DNA from: Asaia lannensis NBRC 102526
GTDB taxonomy: Bacteria; Pseudomonadota; Alphaproteobacteria; Acetobacterales; Acetobacteraceae
Reading direction: 5' to 3'
NCBI RefSeq assembly: GCF_024054035.1
Contig: NZ_JAMXQU010000007.1
Location: forward strand, 89,089-153,088
DNA: 64,000 bases
A program made the translations under genes and the position numbers. This document shows positions 62,342 to 64,000 of this stretch, one piece after another. Within the stretch, counting starts at the first letter, position 1, and the number at the start of each line of letters is the position of its first letter. The notes under the pieces are model-generated. The model worked only from the letters and a program-made list of their open reading frames with translations. It did not search any database and was not told where the DNA came from.

Positions 62342-63475
62342 TTAGGCGGCGTTACGGAGATAATCGACGATCGCATCCGCAGCGCCAGGTGCTGTCGGGC
62401 CGTCATCGGTGAATTCGAACGTCTCTAATATATATTGGCGTTGCGCCTCAAGAAAATCGTCATGCTTTGTTACCGCGCAGTCGAGCGCTGCGGGGAGTGC
62501 ATCGACCGTGTCGAGAACCTGACCGAGATGCCAGAAGTGGTAATTCCTGTCGGTTTCCCAGTTCACGTGATGTGCATTCAGGAAAACACAAGGGCGTGGC
62601 CGCACGAGAAATTCGGCGACCTGCGAACTGACATCGCCGAGATAGATATCGGCAGCCATCGTATAGGTCATGTCTATGCTGCGTGGGCTGCCCGGATCGA
62701 TCAGAATATGATCGTGGTGCGCATAACGGGCGACCAGCTGTTCGCCTTCCTGACGGTGTTTGTCGAACAACCTGTAATGTGGCGCAAATATAAGATTGTA
62801 CCGGTCCTGATTGGCAAAATACTGCAGAACTTCCTCACCCATCACAGGCCATGAAGAGAGCTTGGATGAGAAATGAGGATTATAGAGCACGATCGGCTTG
62901 TCGTTATCGAACAGGGCCGGGCGCGAACGAGCCATGCGCCTGACGATATCGAACTTGGCGTAGGAACCGCGATAATAGCGTCCCGGGCTGATCGCGCCCT
63001 GGGACAGGAGGCGTTCCTCGATTTTCTTGCCTGACAGAAGAACGAAATCGAACTCCTTCACATCGCGCGCAAAGCCGATCGCCCGGTCGCCAGCGCCATG
63101 GCGTGTCCAAATCATGCGTGGTTTGCGTATTCCCATGCGACGTAGATAGAGCGACGTCCGCTCCGGTACGACAATCGCTTCGAAGCGAGAGAAATAATCG
63201 CGATTGAAAAAGAGACTCGCCATTTTCCCAAGCACGCCCGGCCCTGAATGCTCGATCCTGCGACGCAGGAACTCAGGCATCTTGAGGAGATCGAAACGGG
63301 CTTTCGCCTGCGGATAGAGTGCACTCAGCGTCTTGGCGTAGTCGAGATGCGCCTCGGTCGTGCAGGCCACATGCACCTCCGTATCGTCATGGCGAGAGGC
63401 AATCTCCATCGCGATGGGAAGGGAATGAAGGGTCTGATGAGGCTGGGCGATGTAGGGAAACGCGATTTTCAGCAT
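62342..63475 (-). CDS. CDP-glycerol glycerophosphotransferase-like transferase
   Basis: A 377-residue GT-B-like protein resembling the TagB/TagF glycerophosphotransferase family. Useful blocks are IVLYNPHFSSKLSSWPVMGEEVLQYF, LIFAPHYRLFDKH, the phosphate-site region ADIYLGDVSSQVAEFLVRPRPCVFLN and RTSLYLRRMGIRKPRMIWTRHGAGDR. No signal peptide. In this locus it could add a phosphoglycerol-type head group to a ceramide lipid; capsule or teichoic-like polymer synthesis is the alternative. It precedes the acyl-AMP ligase on the same strand with an 81-bp gap. Confidence 0.75.
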   Translation of the reverse strand: MLKIAFPYIAQPHQTLHSLPIAMEIASRHDDTEVHVACTTEAHLDYAKTLSALYPQAKARFDLLKMPEFLRRRIEHSGPGVLGKMASLFFNRDYFSRFEAIVVPERTSLYLRRMGIRKPRMIWTRHGAGDRAIGFARDVKEFDFVLLSGKKIEERLLSQGAISPGRYYRGSYAKFDIVRRMARSRPALFDNDKPIVLYNPHFSSKLSSWPVMGEEVLQYFANQDRYNLIFAPHYRLFDKHRQEGEQLVARYAHHDHILIDPGSPRSIDMTYTMAADIYLGDVSSQVAEFLVRPRPCVFLNAHHVNWETDRNYHFWHLGQVLDTVDALPAALDCAVTKHDDFLEAQRQYILETFEFTDDGPTAPGAADAIVDYLRNAA

Positions 63476-64000
63476 GTGAATATGTCAGTTACCGCAGGTC
63501 GTCAGGGTAGCAAGGTGTATCATCGTCCAGTCTCCTCACGCTCGACCGTGCATGTCATAGGCAAGCGCAATGTATGGGATGAGCCTGCTTCCGATCACGG
63601 CAGGTTTTTGTGCTTCTCTTTGCGAGATACAAGGGAAGATGCGAGAAACGTGATGAAACAACTGCTTAAATTTTCGCAATCGATGCAACTGGAGGCAGAT
63701 TCGCTGAACATGAAATCCGCCTGTCATATCCTACAAGATGTCTATGCATCTGCTGCGACCGGTACGAGCTCATGACAGCTACAATAGCGGCAGTTCGGGT
63801 AAGGCAGACAATTCACGAATTATGACGCTCCGTTGCGACTTCCTAGGGGCCCCGTGAGAGCTTCGGCCTCCCGTTTGGCGTTTCGGGACGGTGAAAGTCC
63901 GATTTTTTTGCCGGGCATGTCATTTTTCTGAAATTATATGTTGACGGTGTTGGGTATGGGGTCTAAAAGCCCGTTCACCGCAGCGGAACACGCCGCGGCG
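63476..64000. other. Intergenic region at right edge with small frames and no firm gene
   Basis: About 525 bp upstream of the glycerophosphotransferase-like gene. A plus-strand frame runs 63482-63775 (97 codons), with an internal ATG at 63653 giving 40 codons (MKQLLKFSQSMQLEADSLNM...) that looks like an amphipathic helix; ribosome sites are weak for both, so I leave them uncalled. At 63889-63911 a weak stem is followed by ATTTTTTT. The last 60 bp look like promoter DNA (separate entry). Confidence 0.4.
63941..63969 (+). promoter_or_regulatory. Candidate strong promoter reading out of the window
   Basis: TTGACG (63941-63946), 17-bp spacer, TAAAAG (63964-63969), preceded by an AT-rich stretch (TTTTTCTGAAATTATATG). 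The bases that follow are GC-rich and start with CCCGTTCACCGCAGCGG, as in leaders of stable RNA operons. The downstream gene lies beyond position 64000, so the identity is open. Confidence 0.45.

Noticed and set aside
1..64000. CRISPR arrays, insertion sequences, prophage, integrases, tRNA or rRNA genes
   Set aside because: No regularly spaced repeats, transposase or integrase motifs, or tRNA-like cloverleafs were noticed in the intergenic regions.

Overview
The window reads as a chromosomal segment from an acetic acid bacterium (Alphaproteobacteria, Acetobacteraceae; Gluconobacter, Asaia or Kozakia-like is my best guess). The reasons are a membrane-bound PQQ glucose dehydrogenase, a bd-type quinol oxidase with a short Q-loop region, the alphaproteobacterial ftsE-ftsX-ydcF-plsC-DUF2125 gene order, an mmcB gene, HWE-type signalling, and a sphingolipid locus of the kind that supplies the ceramides known from acetic acid bacteria. 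Gene density is high, many neighbours overlap by ATGA, GTGA or TTGA junctions, and I found no transposase, prophage, CRISPR array or tRNA gene.

Layout. 1-6.3 kb (minus strand): cydA cut by the left edge, a DUF2125 protein, plsC, ydcF, ftsX, ftsE and a small membrane protein. 6.5-12.7 kb (plus): two overlapping hybrid histidine kinases, then hslV-hslU and sufE. 12.8-15.6 kb (minus): a small Cys-repeat secreted protein and gcd. 15.9-21.4 kb (plus): rpmI-rplT, pheS-pheT, lpxB. 21.5-22.7 kb (minus): hisI and ygfZ. 22.9-28.5 kb (plus): a five-gene MCE (Mla-like) lipid transport operon headed by a sensor with a decayed cyclase domain and containing an ABC ATPase with eroded catalytic motifs. 28.5-33.1 kb: a TonB receptor divergent from DUF3649/PepSY/DUF3325 genes (ferric siderophore uptake). 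33.5-38.4 kb: bioB, a divergent di-iron ferritin-like protein, a secreted Dabb protein and an M13 peptidase. 38.5-43.2 kb: an HWE histidine kinase, a betaine-binding-like protein without signal peptide, a methyltransferase and a coupled secreted protein. 43.3-48.0 kb: fabD-fabG-acpP-fabF-mltG. 48.2-50.9 kb: SYLF protein, inositol-phosphatase family protein, mmcB and a small membrane protein.

The most distinctive region is 50.9-63.5 kb. A six-gene minus-strand operon with every junction overlapping (calcineurin-like phosphoesterase, LptF, LptG, fatty acid/sphingolipid hydroxylase, nucleotidyltransferase, GT4 glycosyltransferase) faces a plus-strand pair (diacylglycerol-kinase-family lipid kinase and a TAM41-like cytidylyltransferase), followed by minus-strand genes for serine palmitoyltransferase, its own acyl carrier protein, a fatty acyl-AMP ligase and a CDP-glycerol glycerophosphotransferase-like enzyme. 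Together these look like a module that makes, hydroxylates, phosphorylates and decorates a ceramide-type lipid and perhaps exports it. The ketosphinganine reductase and ceramide synthase are not in the window.

The right edge has a candidate strong promoter reading out of the window. All assignments come from reading the sequence and translations; no database search was run.
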